DNA of 40,349 bases from Gammaproteobacteria bacterium (lineage in GTDB: Bacteria; Pseudomonadota; Gammaproteobacteria; Steroidobacterales; GCA-2729495), in the NCBI GenBank assembly GCA_023383705.1, contig JAHDYM010000017.1:1-40349 (forward strand), in the 5' to 3' direction. Within the stretch, counting starts at the first letter, position 1, and the number at the start of each line of letters is the position of its first letter. This document shows, piece after piece, positions 17,218 through 26,143 of the stretch. The translations under genes were made by a program, and so were the position numbers. The notes under the pieces were generated by a model that searched no databases, was not told the DNA's origin, and saw only the letters and a program-made list of their open reading frames with translations.

Positions 17218-18965
17218 TGGGCAAACTCCCAGCGCGCACCTGTCGACGACTGCCCGGCGCCTGCATTCATGCCAACACCGGAGAACGTCAGGCCGGGAAT
17301 CTCCACGATCTTGCCGACACCGATGGCAGGACTATCGGACAGGACATCGAAGTCATTCCGGGCCAGATCCCGAAACAGCGGGTCAGCGACGCGATTGTTT
17401 TCGACAACATCACCTGACCTCGCCTTCAACCGCCCGAAATCGTCTGACCAGTCTCTGCGATACAGGACCCTCACCGGACCATCAGGGTTGTACATCAGGT
17501 TATTGCTGATCTCCTGTGGCCCGACCGAGGCATGTGGTGCAACCGAAATACAGGCACCCCGTCGCGTAGACACCGTCGCCCGCCCGCAGCCATACATGAT
17601 GTTGTTCACGATACGATGGCCGCTCGATACGGCAGATTCACCGGAAGACAGCTGGACGGCGACATCTGCCGTGTTGACCATGGTGTTGTTCGCCACCAGA
17701 TTGTCACGGCTCCAGACATAGGGCTGCAGACTGAAACACTGACCGGTCGGACGTTGCTTTGCCTTGCTGTTTACGGTGTTGTAGCAAATATTGCCAACCA
17801 TGTAGTTGTTGTTGCCATTGACCTGCGCAGCCACCGAGAAGTCGTGCATCCGGTTGCGAAACACCACGTTGTCACGCACGAAGTCCGCTGCAAAACCGTC
17901 AAGCCCGTAAGGCCGACAGTAGTCAAAGTAGCTGCTGCCAGGCCCGCAGTGAAACTCGTTGTCAAATATCAGGTTTCGCCTGACCCCCGGCGATTCCGGC
18001 CAGTGCGCATCGAGATAAACACCGTTATGCGGCCAGGCGATGAACTGGTTCCGGTAGATCCTTGAATCCTGGACACCCGCAACGAAGTGCACACCTTCGC
18101 CTGACACATATGGCCCATACCCGGCCATACCCCAGCGAACACCGCTGTCGATCAGGTTGTCGTGTATATCCAGCCGGCTGATTGGCGTTCCAAACGATTG
18201 CGCACGTATACCGCTGGCGCTATCCAGACCAATCACGGAGTTGCGAATCTCGATATCCGCAGACGCACCCCTGATCTCTATTGCACCAAGGCTGCCCCCC
18301 TCTACAGCCAGGCCATCTATGATGATGTGCTGCTGGTCTTCGATGAAGATCGGGGCCCAGGGGTCGCCCCTGTCAAACTGCTGCATCCCGGAAATCACCG
18401 AGTAAACGACAGCCGGATTGCCCTGCGGTGAGCACAGGAACAGGGCTCCATCGCGGTAAAACCATTCGATGAGTTGCGCACCGGGTTTCTCGCAAAGATC
18501 CAGCTCCGTTCGGGCATTGCCAAAGGCCCGGCGTCCGTCCAGCAGCAGGACCTCCGGATCACCACTGCGAAAGCCATGGGTACTGAACATCCAGACATTG
18601 CCACGAACGTGCTTCCAGGCATCGGGATTCAGTCCGCCCGCAAGCGGGTTTTCAACCCGTATTCGCGGTCTGGGGCCGGCCTGATACGCACCGATGAACA
18701 CGGGCTTCTGCGCCGATGCATGGGTCGTCCCGACGATCTTCAGCGAAGCATGCGACAGCGTTCCACTCCTCTGCAGGTAGCGATCACCACCGGCGAACTG
18801 TCGAACATGACTCCAGTCGCAATAAGGATCATCCGGGGTACCCGAACCCGGGCAGCCGTTGCTGCGCGAAGGGTCAACATGAATGTCCCGGGGAAGAGCT
18901 GCAGCTCCGTACAGCATGCCCAGCATCACGGCGCCGACGAAAATGATGGCTCGCGGAGGGGTCAT
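17214..18965 (-). CDS. Exported right-handed parallel beta-helix protein
   Basis: 583 aa with a signal peptide (IIFVGAVMLGMLYGAAA, cleavage near residue 23). The mature start has the pattern of the family, IHVDPSRSNGCPGSGTPDDPYCDWSHV, leading into beta-helix rungs. Repeated N-rich turns are visible: HDNLIDSG, YRNQFIAWPHNGVYLD, RRNLIFDNEF, RDNVVFRNRMHDF, NNYMVGNICYN, VNNIMYG, ISNNLMYNP. This fold is used by pectate lyases, alginate epimerases and poly(sugar) hydrolases. No catalytic residues can be assigned by eye. Periplasmic modification or trimming of the polymer is likely. There is no PEP-CTERM tail: it ends GARWEFAQ. It overlaps both neighbours by 4 nt. Confidence 0.88.
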   Translation of the reverse strand: MTPPRAIIFVGAVMLGMLYGAAALPRDIHVDPSRSNGCPGSGTPDDPYCDWSHVRQFAGGDRYLQRSGTLSHASLKIVGTTHASAQKPVFIGAYQAGPRPRIRVENPLAGGLNPDAWKHVRGNVWMFSTHGFRSGDPEVLLLDGRRAFGNARTELDLCEKPGAQLIEWFYRDGALFLCSPQGNPAVVYSVISGMQQFDRGDPWAPIFIEDQQHIIIDGLAVEGGSLGAIEIRGASADIEIRNSVIGLDSASGIRAQSFGTPISRLDIHDNLIDSGVRWGMAGYGPYVSGEGVHFVAGVQDSRIYRNQFIAWPHNGVYLDAHWPESPGVRRNLIFDNEFHCGPGSSYFDYCRPYGLDGFAADFVRDNVVFRNRMHDFSVAAQVNGNNNYMVGNICYNTVNSKAKQRPTGQCFSLQPYVWSRDNLVANNTMVNTADVAVQLSSGESAVSSGHRIVNNIMYGCGRATVSTRRGACISVAPHASVGPQEISNNLMYNPDGPVRVLYRRDWSDDFGRLKARSGDVVENNRVADPLFRDLARNDFDVLSDSPAIGVGKIVEIPGLTFSGVGMNAGAGQSSTGARWEFAQ

Positions 18966-20068
18966 GCCTGCAGTCGTTCCAGCAACTCACGGTATTTGTC
19001 TGCCACCGACTCCGCGCCGAAATGGCGGGCAAAACAGGCCTGTATCGCCCTGGCAGGCCGCAATGGCGGTTTACCCATTTTCCGGACCGCCGCGATCAGC
19101 TCTTCCTCGCTGTCGACGACGGCACCAAGCTCCGGATTCCTGCCGATCATGCCGTCCGGGTCCACGAACGAGACAATGGGAACGCCCCGGCGCATGGCCT
19201 GCAGGAAAACGTTGGGGAAACCTTCCTTCTCGGAGGTACTTACAAATACGCTCGCGCGATCGAAGTGCTTTTCCGTTTCCTGAAGTGGCTGAAAGCCGAG
19301 AATCTCCAGATTGGGCAGTGTCCTGGCCGCCTCCCTGACCTCATCATAGAGAGCGCTGTCATCCTGGAAGTGTGGACCGATCATGGTGAAAGAAAGCTCC
19401 GGCAACGCCCGTGCCAGCCTTGCGAACATGAGTGGCCGTTTGATTGCGCGGTGCTTCCCGACCCATAGCACCCGTGTCCGCGATGCTTCTGGCAGATCGA
19501 CCGGTTCTGCGTCGAGGAAGTTTGCTATCAGTACCGAATCGCGACCATAGTTGGCCTTGAGCAGGCTGCGTTGCACCTCCGTCTGCACGATCACTGCATC
19601 CGCGCGACGCAAACCAAAGCGGAAAAGCCAACGGTCACGTGCAAAGGCGATCTGCACCTTGTCGTGCGTGAAATCGAAATCGTGTGCTGCTGCATAGACG
19701 TAGCGAAGTGGTTGCACGAGGCGCAGTAGCGCCAGCATCCCCGGCATGAAGCCCGCCGCCCTCGTATAGTAAATATCGGCATTTACCCGTCGCAACGCGC
19801 TCCATACCCCGGTCCAGCGCGGGAAAATGAAACGCAGGCCCGGCAAACCTGCATGGGGCTTGTAGGCTTTATAGACCCGACAGCCCTGAATCATTTCGCC
19901 GTCCGGCTGCCCGTGATCCAGTGTCACGAAACTGACCTGGTGCCCCATACGCAGCAGCAACCGGGCAATCTGTACCTGTTGCAACTCGGCGCCGCCAACC
20001 TCAGATATCCGCGTCTCACCATGGAGCACCGGATATACCGTCATCGACACAAAGCAGACATGAGTCAT
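18962..20068 (-). CDS. GT4 glycosyltransferase
   Basis: 368 aa GT-B enzyme. The N-terminal domain contains RISEVGGAELQQVQIARLLL (GGAE motif) and DIYYTRAAGFMPGMLALLRL. The C-terminal domain has RVLWVGKHRAIKRPLMFARLA, SFTMIGPHFQDD and the donor-site SEKEGFPNVFLQAMRRGVPIV. The overlap at both ends (ATGA at 20068-20065 and at 18965-18962) marks it as part of the operon. Cytoplasmic; sugar specificity unknown. Confidence 0.92.
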   Translation of the reverse strand: MTHVCFVSMTVYPVLHGETRISEVGGAELQQVQIARLLLRMGHQVSFVTLDHGQPDGEMIQGCRVYKAYKPHAGLPGLRFIFPRWTGVWSALRRVNADIYYTRAAGFMPGMLALLRLVQPLRYVYAAAHDFDFTHDKVQIAFARDRWLFRFGLRRADAVIVQTEVQRSLLKANYGRDSVLIANFLDAEPVDLPEASRTRVLWVGKHRAIKRPLMFARLARALPELSFTMIGPHFQDDSALYDEVREAARTLPNLEILGFQPLQETEKHFDRASVFVSTSEKEGFPNVFLQAMRRGVPIVSFVDPDGMIGRNPELGAVVDSEEELIAAVRKMGKPPLRPARAIQACFARHFGAESVADKYRELLERLQA

Positions 20069-21510
20069 GACGGGATGGCCTCGAACAGGATCACACGTCC
20101 ATTTGAGTACAGTTCCCTGTACCCTGCCCCCCTCAGAACACCACCTTCAGCCAGAAGCTCCGGACCTGCATTTCGCACATCGACAAGTACGTAGCGCAGA
20201 TCGAGATCACGAGTCAGCCCGGCGAGAAAGCCCGGCGCGTTCAGCTGGTGCCTGATCTGCATGCGATCAAAGGTCACCGCCTTGCTGCCATGCCCGGATG
20301 AAACCATCACCAGCGGCGTGTAATAGATAAGCGGAGGAAAACTGACCATCGGCACGACCAGTGCCCGCCCTCCGAGGCCTTGTTCGCGAATGAATGAAAA
20401 GCAGTCCAGCCATTCTGCTGGAATCTGTGTTGCACCCAGCATCCGGTACTCACGCAACACCAGTGCGCCGCTCACCACTCCGACAACGACCACCGCCGCA
20501 ATCCACGCCGCATGATCAGCAAGGGTCGCTGCAACCAGCCAGGCCATGAATGGACTGGCAAAGAACATGTGATTCACGCTGTTGCCCATCACCCAGACAA
20601 TCGCCAGCAACAGCATCCCGGCAACAAGGGCCGCGCTCAGCCACAACCGGGGATCGAGGTGTGCACCGGCCATCAGGCTGGCTGCCAGAACGAGCAACCA
20701 TGGATTGGCCTTGATGATGTGTTGTGGATTGCCAAACTCGCGGCGAAAGCGCTGCTGCTGCCCAACCTTCATGTGTACGACGACGCGCCGCATATGGTCA
20801 GTGATTACCCGCCAGTAGCCGCCGGCACTCAGAAACAATGCGCCGGAGAATCCGGCGAACACCGCCAGCGGCATGGAGCCGTAACCCGACACCCCTGCTG
20901 CCCAGAACCCCGCTGTAACAAGCGGTACCAGCAGTAGGATGATCTGGGTAACCATCCGCTGCGACAGGAAGGCGAGCATGACGGCCATGGCAGATACCAC
21001 GAACCAGAACGCACCCGGATCACTTGCATGAAGTGTCGCGCCCAGCACGAAGACCACCAACCACAGCAGACCGAGAGCACGTGGCGTCAGCGATGCGGCC
21101 GTCACCATGTTGATGGGCGTGAGCAGGAAGATCGCCCCGGCAAGTACCGCACGCCAGGGTTCCAGATCAAAGACGGACATGCCGGCAACCACGACGATTA
21201 CGGCAATCACGACATCCAGCAATGCCGCGAGATTGAGCACCAGCGAGTAAGGCAGTTTCGCAAACGGCACGAGCAGCGCCATCATCAGCGGCGGCAGCTG
21301 CAGGACCTCCCGTTCGCCGGTGTGATAGAAGACCATCTCCGGGAATAACCTTCGCTGCCGCCTTATCTCCCTGGCCAGCCGGAGATAGGTAAAGGCATCG
21401 CCGCTATGCGGACCGTTGTTGACGCGAACGATCCGAAATACATGCAGTGCCGCGACGATCGCGAACAGAAGTCCACTTGCCAACCAACCGGTCTGCATCC
21501 CCTGAAACAC
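20065..21510 (-). CDS. Multi-pass membrane protein, possible GT-C glycosyltransferase
   Basis: 481 aa with roughly ten hydrophobic helices (for example LLFAIVAALHVFRIV, LVLNLAALLDVVIAVIVVV, AVLAGAIFLLTPINMV, LLWLVVFVLGATL, WIAAVVVVGVVSGALVL) and a soluble C-terminal part of about 110 residues. An acidic segment just after helix 1 (NNGPHSGDAFTYLRLAREI) resembles the first-loop aspartate region of GT-C enzymes that use polyprenyl-phosphate sugars. The family is not recognised with certainty. It could glycosylate the polymer on the periplasmic side. Start GTG 21510; ATG 21498 is an alternative. It is 5 nt from the ligase gene. Confidence 0.72.
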   Translation of the reverse strand: MFQGMQTGWLASGLLFAIVAALHVFRIVRVNNGPHSGDAFTYLRLAREIRRQRRLFPEMVFYHTGEREVLQLPPLMMALLVPFAKLPYSLVLNLAALLDVVIAVIVVVAGMSVFDLEPWRAVLAGAIFLLTPINMVTAASLTPRALGLLWLVVFVLGATLHASDPGAFWFVVSAMAVMLAFLSQRMVTQIILLLVPLVTAGFWAAGVSGYGSMPLAVFAGFSGALFLSAGGYWRVITDHMRRVVVHMKVGQQQRFRREFGNPQHIIKANPWLLVLAASLMAGAHLDPRLWLSAALVAGMLLLAIVWVMGNSVNHMFFASPFMAWLVAATLADHAAWIAAVVVVGVVSGALVLREYRMLGATQIPAEWLDCFSFIREQGLGGRALVVPMVSFPPLIYYTPLVMVSSGHGSKAVTFDRMQIRHQLNAPGFLAGLTRDLDLRYVLVDVRNAGPELLAEGGVLRGAGYRELYSNGRVILFEAIPS

Positions 21511-21515
21511 CTGCG

Positions 21516-22994
21516 CTACCCGACTGGGCGCGGCGCCAGGCGCCGCTTGCCTGATTGATCCGCCATGGCCGGGCCCCTGGATGCTGATCGGCGCGGATTG
21601 CTGTTTGCGCCCTCCTCTTCGCCCCCGGCCTCGCCCTCATCTGCCGTGTCGCGCAACTGCGGTTCGCGAAGCGCCAGTCGATAGTCGGCGATCAGCAGTC
21701 CAATGAGCAGGCAGGTCATCAGATCCGGACTGAAAACGCCGGAGTTGTGGAAGAATGCGTTCATCAGTGCCGCCAGCAGGGCGAGCGTAATACCGCAGTG
21801 CCGGATATAGGCAGGCCGGTTGCGCCGGTAGCGTTCCACGGATATCCGGTGCATGCGCCTCAGGATCGCGAAGAACCATACCGCCACCACCCAGCCCAGC
21901 ACACCGGCATTGACGCCGATATTCACGTAGTGATTGTGGGAGGCCAGTGTCTCCTTCACTTCACCGCCGGCGAGCAACTCGCCGGAATCCTTGCCCAGCG
22001 CCTCGCGCGCATAGTCAGCTTTCGACGGCCCCAACAGCGGGTGCTTCATTACACTCGACACGCCGCCCAGTGAGTAGCCGATACGGCTGATAACCTCCTC
22101 GACACTCGTCTCACCCAGACGCTCTGTCAGCGTGCCATGCGCATAGGCCGAACCGAGCTGCTGCTCATTGCTGGCACTGAGATAACCGACCACCTGCTGC
22201 ACGCCTACCAGCCCCAGCCCCACCACCCCGACGATCAGCACGCTGCTGAGGGCCCGACTGGTTTTCCACACCAGCAGCAGGGTACAAACCGTCAGCGCGG
22301 CCATCGCGGCCCGCTCCGCATTGATGAACAGGCCGAGCAGCATCAGCAGCATCCAGCCCAGCCAGACCAGTCGCCGTTCAAGCAGATACATCGTGACCGA
22401 CAGGACGGGAACGGCGGCCAGCATGTAGGAAAAGATATGCGGTGGCCCATACAGCCCGGCGAGCTGGCTGCCCTTGGAAATGAATGCCTCGTAGACATTC
22501 ACCCGCAGCATCCAGTTGCGTATGTCGGCAAACGGCGAGCCAAACACGTAGATCAGCAGTCCGAAGACGATCTGTATGGCCGCGATCACCAGCAACAGCT
22601 TGATGACCTTTCGCAGCATGATGTCATCGGCACAGATCTGTGCGAGGGCAAGAATGAATATGACGATGCGGAAATGCTCAAAGGGCAGGAAAGGCGAGAC
22701 TGAATGCACGAGATTGTGGAACATGCGCAGCAGCGCGTAGACCAGGAACAGCACAGTCAGCTGCATGACCCTGCTGTCCTTGCCGAGCATCTGCACAAAG
22801 CGACGCAGCATGTACAGGCCGGTAATCAGGAAGAACACATTTTCCGGCGCAAAACCCAGGCCAGGCAGCGGTGGTATCGGGAAGAACTGGATGATGATCA
22901 GCGCAACGAGCAGACGGCGCGCAGTGCGCGACGGCGCCCAGGGTGCAGTCATCGCGCGATTGGCCGCCACTGCAGATCCCCCTGACCCTGGCAC
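21516..22994 (-). CDS. O-antigen ligase / Wzy-type polymerase (first copy)
   Basis: 492 aa integral membrane protein of the Wzy_C superfamily. Many helices flank a central periplasmic loop with SYSLGGVSSVMKHPLLGPSK, followed by ASHNHYVNIGVNAGVLGWVVAV, the usual H-N-x-Y-V region of O-antigen ligases and polymerases. The C-terminal 50 residues are polar (EGEAGGEEEGANSNPRR). The start is GTG 22994, supported by GGAGG nine nt upstream and by direct contact with the flippase TGA (22997-22995). It could polymerise repeat units (Wzy) or ligate them to lipid A-core or protein (WaaL/PglL); the sequence does not decide. Confidence 0.85.
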   Translation of the reverse strand: MPGSGGSAVAANRAMTAPWAPSRTARRLLVALIIIQFFPIPPLPGLGFAPENVFFLITGLYMLRRFVQMLGKDSRVMQLTVLFLVYALLRMFHNLVHSVSPFLPFEHFRIVIFILALAQICADDIMLRKVIKLLLVIAAIQIVFGLLIYVFGSPFADIRNWMLRVNVYEAFISKGSQLAGLYGPPHIFSYMLAAVPVLSVTMYLLERRLVWLGWMLLMLLGLFINAERAAMAALTVCTLLLVWKTSRALSSVLIVGVVGLGLVGVQQVVGYLSASNEQQLGSAYAHGTLTERLGETSVEEVISRIGYSLGGVSSVMKHPLLGPSKADYAREALGKDSGELLAGGEVKETLASHNHYVNIGVNAGVLGWVVAVWFFAILRRMHRISVERYRRNRPAYIRHCGITLALLAALMNAFFHNSGVFSPDLMTCLLIGLLIADYRLALREPQLRDTADEGEAGGEEEGANSNPRRSASRGPAMADQSGKRRLAPRPVG

Positions 22995-24494
22995 TCAGGC
23001 AGCCCTCCGCGAGGTCACCTTGCGCAGCAGACCGAGTTCTTCAGGCGAGAGATCGTGGTTCCAGTACATGGCGACCGCATACAACCCGGCACCGGCCAAC
23101 GTCACAGCCAGCAAATTCAGTCCGTCATCCAGATACGGCCGCAGGATCAGCGCAATCGCGACGGCCGGCACCAGATTGACAGCCGTGCGCAAGACAGCCC
23201 TGAAGGGGAATACCAGCCTGAGACGCACGCCATAACGAAACACCAGCCAGTACAGTGCCAGGTGCATGACACTGGCAAGACCCGTGGCCACGGCTGCTCC
23301 AACCACGCCGATCCTCGGCACCAGCCAGATGCTCATTCCCAGGTTGAATATCGACGTCGCCGAGGACAGAAACAGCAGCGTGTTCTTCTCCAGCGCGGCA
23401 ATCAGCGGACCGAAGGGATAGGTCATGGCCTGGAAAAAACCGAACACGCACATCACCACCAGGCACTGGTACGCAGGCGCCAGCTCGGCGGAATAGAACA
23501 CGCGGATGACGGCATCACCAAGCACGATCAGAAACACGACCAGCGGAAAGTACAGGCTCACGACCGCCTTGCTCAACAACAGGAAGGTTCCCGGCAGATA
23601 CGAGTCGTCCTTGCCGGTAACATGCTCGGCGACCACCAGCGGATTGATCACACCGCGCAGCAACGCCGCCGGATTCAGCGCATTGGCGAACATGATCAGC
23701 GTCGTCGCCATGCCATAGATGGCGACATCCTGCGCACCGAGGAACCAGGCGATGATCAGCAGGTCGATGGTCAGATCGCGGAAGACATTGACGTTGACTG
23801 CCAGGTAGCCGACCAGCGAGTACCGGGTGATCCGTGCCCGGTAAGCCGTACCACCGCCCTCGAGCGGCGTGCTGTTGGCCTCGGGCAGCGAGCGACGCCA
23901 CTGCCAGTTCCGGAACAGCACATAGGCGAGTGCCAGCAATCCTGCAGCCAGGGTTCCGCCAAGAATGCCACCGAGCCCCAGAGAGGCCATCACGGCGATG
24001 CCGATTCCCGCCAGGCGCAACAATGCCGCCAGACTGCGCAGGACACTCGAATCGACCGGCGAACCACGAACCGCAAAGAACGTGTATCCGTTCATCTGCA
24101 CCGTGCTCTGCACAATCAGCACACCACAGACAATCAGCAGCACCTGCTGCAGGGAGTCAGTGAAATTGAAGGCCTGGCCGAGCGGATCCCGGAACAGCAA
24201 CAGCAACGAACAAAAGGCGATCAGCGCCGCAACCCGCACCAGCCGCACATAGCGCAGCAGCTTGAACAGATGCGCAAAACGCCGGGTTGCATGGAGCTCC
24301 GCCCCGAACCGCTGCAGGGTCGCGTCTAGACCGCAGGATGTCGCATATGAGCCCAGCATGATGATCGAGCCGGCCAGCTTGTAGGCACCGAAGTCCTCGA
24401 CGCTCAGGCCACGCACGACGAGTATCGAGATCGCGAACGCCGCCACTGTTTCCAACAGGAACGCGAAGTACCCGACCGTCAGCCAGTTGATCAT
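22995..24494 (-). CDS. Wzx-type polysaccharide flippase, MOP superfamily (first copy)
   Basis: 499 aa with about 12-14 membrane helices. The N-terminus TVGYFAFLLETVAAFAISILVVRGLSVEDFG is cut here to its motif part, VRGLSVEDFGAYKLA, typical of the polysaccharide_synt family. A mid-protein PLVVAEH and a late EELGLLRK are also seen. It would flip undecaprenyl-diphosphate-linked repeat units to the periplasm. ATG 24494 overlaps the TAA of xrtA by one base (TAATG), and that TAA lies at the edge of a palindromic repeat. Confidence 0.88.
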   Translation of the reverse strand: MINWLTVGYFAFLLETVAAFAISILVVRGLSVEDFGAYKLAGSIIMLGSYATSCGLDATLQRFGAELHATRRFAHLFKLLRYVRLVRVAALIAFCSLLLLFRDPLGQAFNFTDSLQQVLLIVCGVLIVQSTVQMNGYTFFAVRGSPVDSSVLRSLAALLRLAGIGIAVMASLGLGGILGGTLAAGLLALAYVLFRNWQWRRSLPEANSTPLEGGGTAYRARITRYSLVGYLAVNVNVFRDLTIDLLIIAWFLGAQDVAIYGMATTLIMFANALNPAALLRGVINPLVVAEHVTGKDDSYLPGTFLLLSKAVVSLYFPLVVFLIVLGDAVIRVFYSAELAPAYQCLVVMCVFGFFQAMTYPFGPLIAALEKNTLLFLSSATSIFNLGMSIWLVPRIGVVGAAVATGLASVMHLALYWLVFRYGVRLRLVFPFRAVLRTAVNLVPAVAIALILRPYLDDGLNLLAVTLAGAGLYAVAMYWNHDLSPEELGLLRKVTSRRAA

Positions 24495-26143
24495 TAATCG
24501 ATCGCGGCTGAAGCCGCTCCTACGGGCGCGATCCCCGGTATGTGGTAGTCAAGGCGAGGCGCAGCCACGCGAATGAACTCCTGCAGCCGCTGGTCGGCGG
24601 CCTCGACATCACTGCCTTCCGGCAGCACCGTGATCACGCGTACCAGCGCACCGTCGGTGCGATTCATCAGCAGGGAGTCCTGGAAGATGTACCACTTGGC
24701 CAGATACTCGTTGGTGATGTGGCGGCCGCGCTGCTCGAACCAGTAATAGACCAGCATGCGCTGGGGGCCGAGGCTGATCAGCGAGCGATTGACCTCAAGC
24801 GCATCGCCGGCGGGGGTTTCAGGCCCCGCACCGTCGACCCGTACCTGGCTGAATTCGTCGATCACCCAGCCACCGCCCGGCAGGCAGGCCTTGGGCGAGT
24901 GGATGGATGCGCCCTTGCGCTGTGAGGCGTAGTAGGCAACGTACAGCTCGACGGACTGGTCCAGTCCGGGGCGCGCATAGCTGGCCATGATGTAGTCGGT
25001 AAGCTTGAGTTCTTCCAGCTGGTCGCGTGGCACCTCACCTTCCGTGCCGCGCCATTCGCCCAGCTTGAGCGGGAAGGCGGTGAGCGGGGTGCGTGCCGGC
25101 ACCTGCTCCACACGATTGGCGATGGCAAAGGAACCCAGTGCAGCCAGCACCAGCAACAGTACCGCAGCGAGGAGCGGACGGTTTGGCGACAGCAGCACCG
25201 TGAGTCCGGGCAAGGCGGTACGGCCCGGCAGATCCAGGTCGAACACCTCGTCGAGGCTGCGGCCACTGAAGCGCGCGAGCGCCCACATCTCCATGAACAG
25301 CAGGGCGAGACACAGGGTGAAGATCACCCAGCCCTCGAAATAGTGCAGGAATCCTTCGGCAGCCGAGGTGCCGTAGCTGTTGACCAGCACGCCGGTCACG
25401 GCGATGCGAAAACTGTTCATGACGATGGCAATCGGCAAGCTGGAGAAGAACAGCAATACCCGCTGCCAGACCGCGCCACGGAACATCACGGCACAGAGCA
25501 GTGCAAAGGCCATCAGCGGAAACAGGTAACGCAGCCCGGCGCAGGCCTCGACGACCTGCAGCTTGTAGTTGCCAAGGTCGATGACGTTACCCTGCAGGAA
25601 CACCGGTATTCCGGCCAGCCGCAGGAAGCTGGTACCCAGTTGCGAGGAGATCAGCTGCAGGTCGTTCGACAGGTTCCACTGGATGAAGCGCGGCAGCGGC
25701 ACCATGAAGAGCAGGAATATCAGCGCCGGCCACAGCACCCGGAGGCCGCGCCCGCCGACCTGGGTGATGACCAGTCCCCAGACCGTCAGCACGAAGGCGT
25801 ACTGCACGATCACATACAGCGCACTGAGTTCACCGAGGAAAAAACCGGCCAGCCCGCACAGGACGACAGCCACACCGGCCCATGAGGCCGAAGGCTTCAC
25901 GCTGTCCAGCAACTCCAGGCGGACCGCGAGCAGGTACAGGCTGATGAACGGAATCAGGTAGCCGTGGCTGTATTCCGGCGACTCCCAGAAGGCGACCATG
26001 TTGACCAGGCCGTCGCGGAAGGTGAACAGCATGATCGCCAGCGCGAGCAGGAAAAGCCCCGGCGCGAGCACGCGCACCGACATCGACCTGTCGAAAGGTC
26101 CGGCCAGATCGCCGGGTGTGGGGTCATTGGCGGCCATCGACAC
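24494..26143 (-). CDS. xrtA: Exosortase A with fused EpsI domain
   Basis: 549 aa. The N-terminal exosortase (about eight helices, residues 20-300) has the three residues conserved in the family: Cys201 in VEACAGLRYLFPL, Arg246 in MNSFRIAVTGVLV and His267 in GFLHYFEGWVIF. The C-terminal EpsI/DUF3485 domain has FPLKLGEWRG, YVAYYASQRKGASIHSPKAC, PGGGWVI and LVYYWFEQRGRHITNEY. XrtA removes PEP-CTERM tails from exported proteins and is genetically tied to exopolysaccharide production. The normal end would be near DYHIPG; the last residues (APVGAASAAID) come from a palindromic repeat. Start GTG 26143 overlaps the upstream TAG; ATG 26137 is an alternative. Confidence 0.95.
   Translation of the reverse strand: MSMAANDPTPGDLAGPFDRSMSVRVLAPGLFLLALAIMLFTFRDGLVNMVAFWESPEYSHGYLIPFISLYLLAVRLELLDSVKPSASWAGVAVVLCGLAGFFLGELSALYVIVQYAFVLTVWGLVITQVGGRGLRVLWPALIFLLFMVPLPRFIQWNLSNDLQLISSQLGTSFLRLAGIPVFLQGNVIDLGNYKLQVVEACAGLRYLFPLMAFALLCAVMFRGAVWQRVLLFFSSLPIAIVMNSFRIAVTGVLVNSYGTSAAEGFLHYFEGWVIFTLCLALLFMEMWALARFSGRSLDEVFDLDLPGRTALPGLTVLLSPNRPLLAAVLLLVLAALGSFAIANRVEQVPARTPLTAFPLKLGEWRGTEGEVPRDQLEELKLTDYIMASYARPGLDQSVELYVAYYASQRKGASIHSPKACLPGGGWVIDEFSQVRVDGAGPETPAGDALEVNRSLISLGPQRMLVYYWFEQRGRHITNEYLAKWYIFQDSLLMNRTDGALVRVITVLPEGSDVEAADQRLQEFIRVAAPRLDYHIPGIAPVGAASAAID
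24499..24532. repeat. Single palindromic repeat arm at the xrtA 3' end
   Basis: An inverted type A arm (ATCGCGGCTGAAGCCGCTCC plus TAC) with a remnant GGGCGCGAT on its right side. It is coding sequence for the last residues of xrtA, just before its TAA and the flippase start. Confidence 0.88.

Noticed and set aside
23055..24329. Plus-strand open frame of 424 codons rich in His, Gln and Arg
   Set aside because: It is antisense to the flippase; hydrophobic codons read backwards give this composition.
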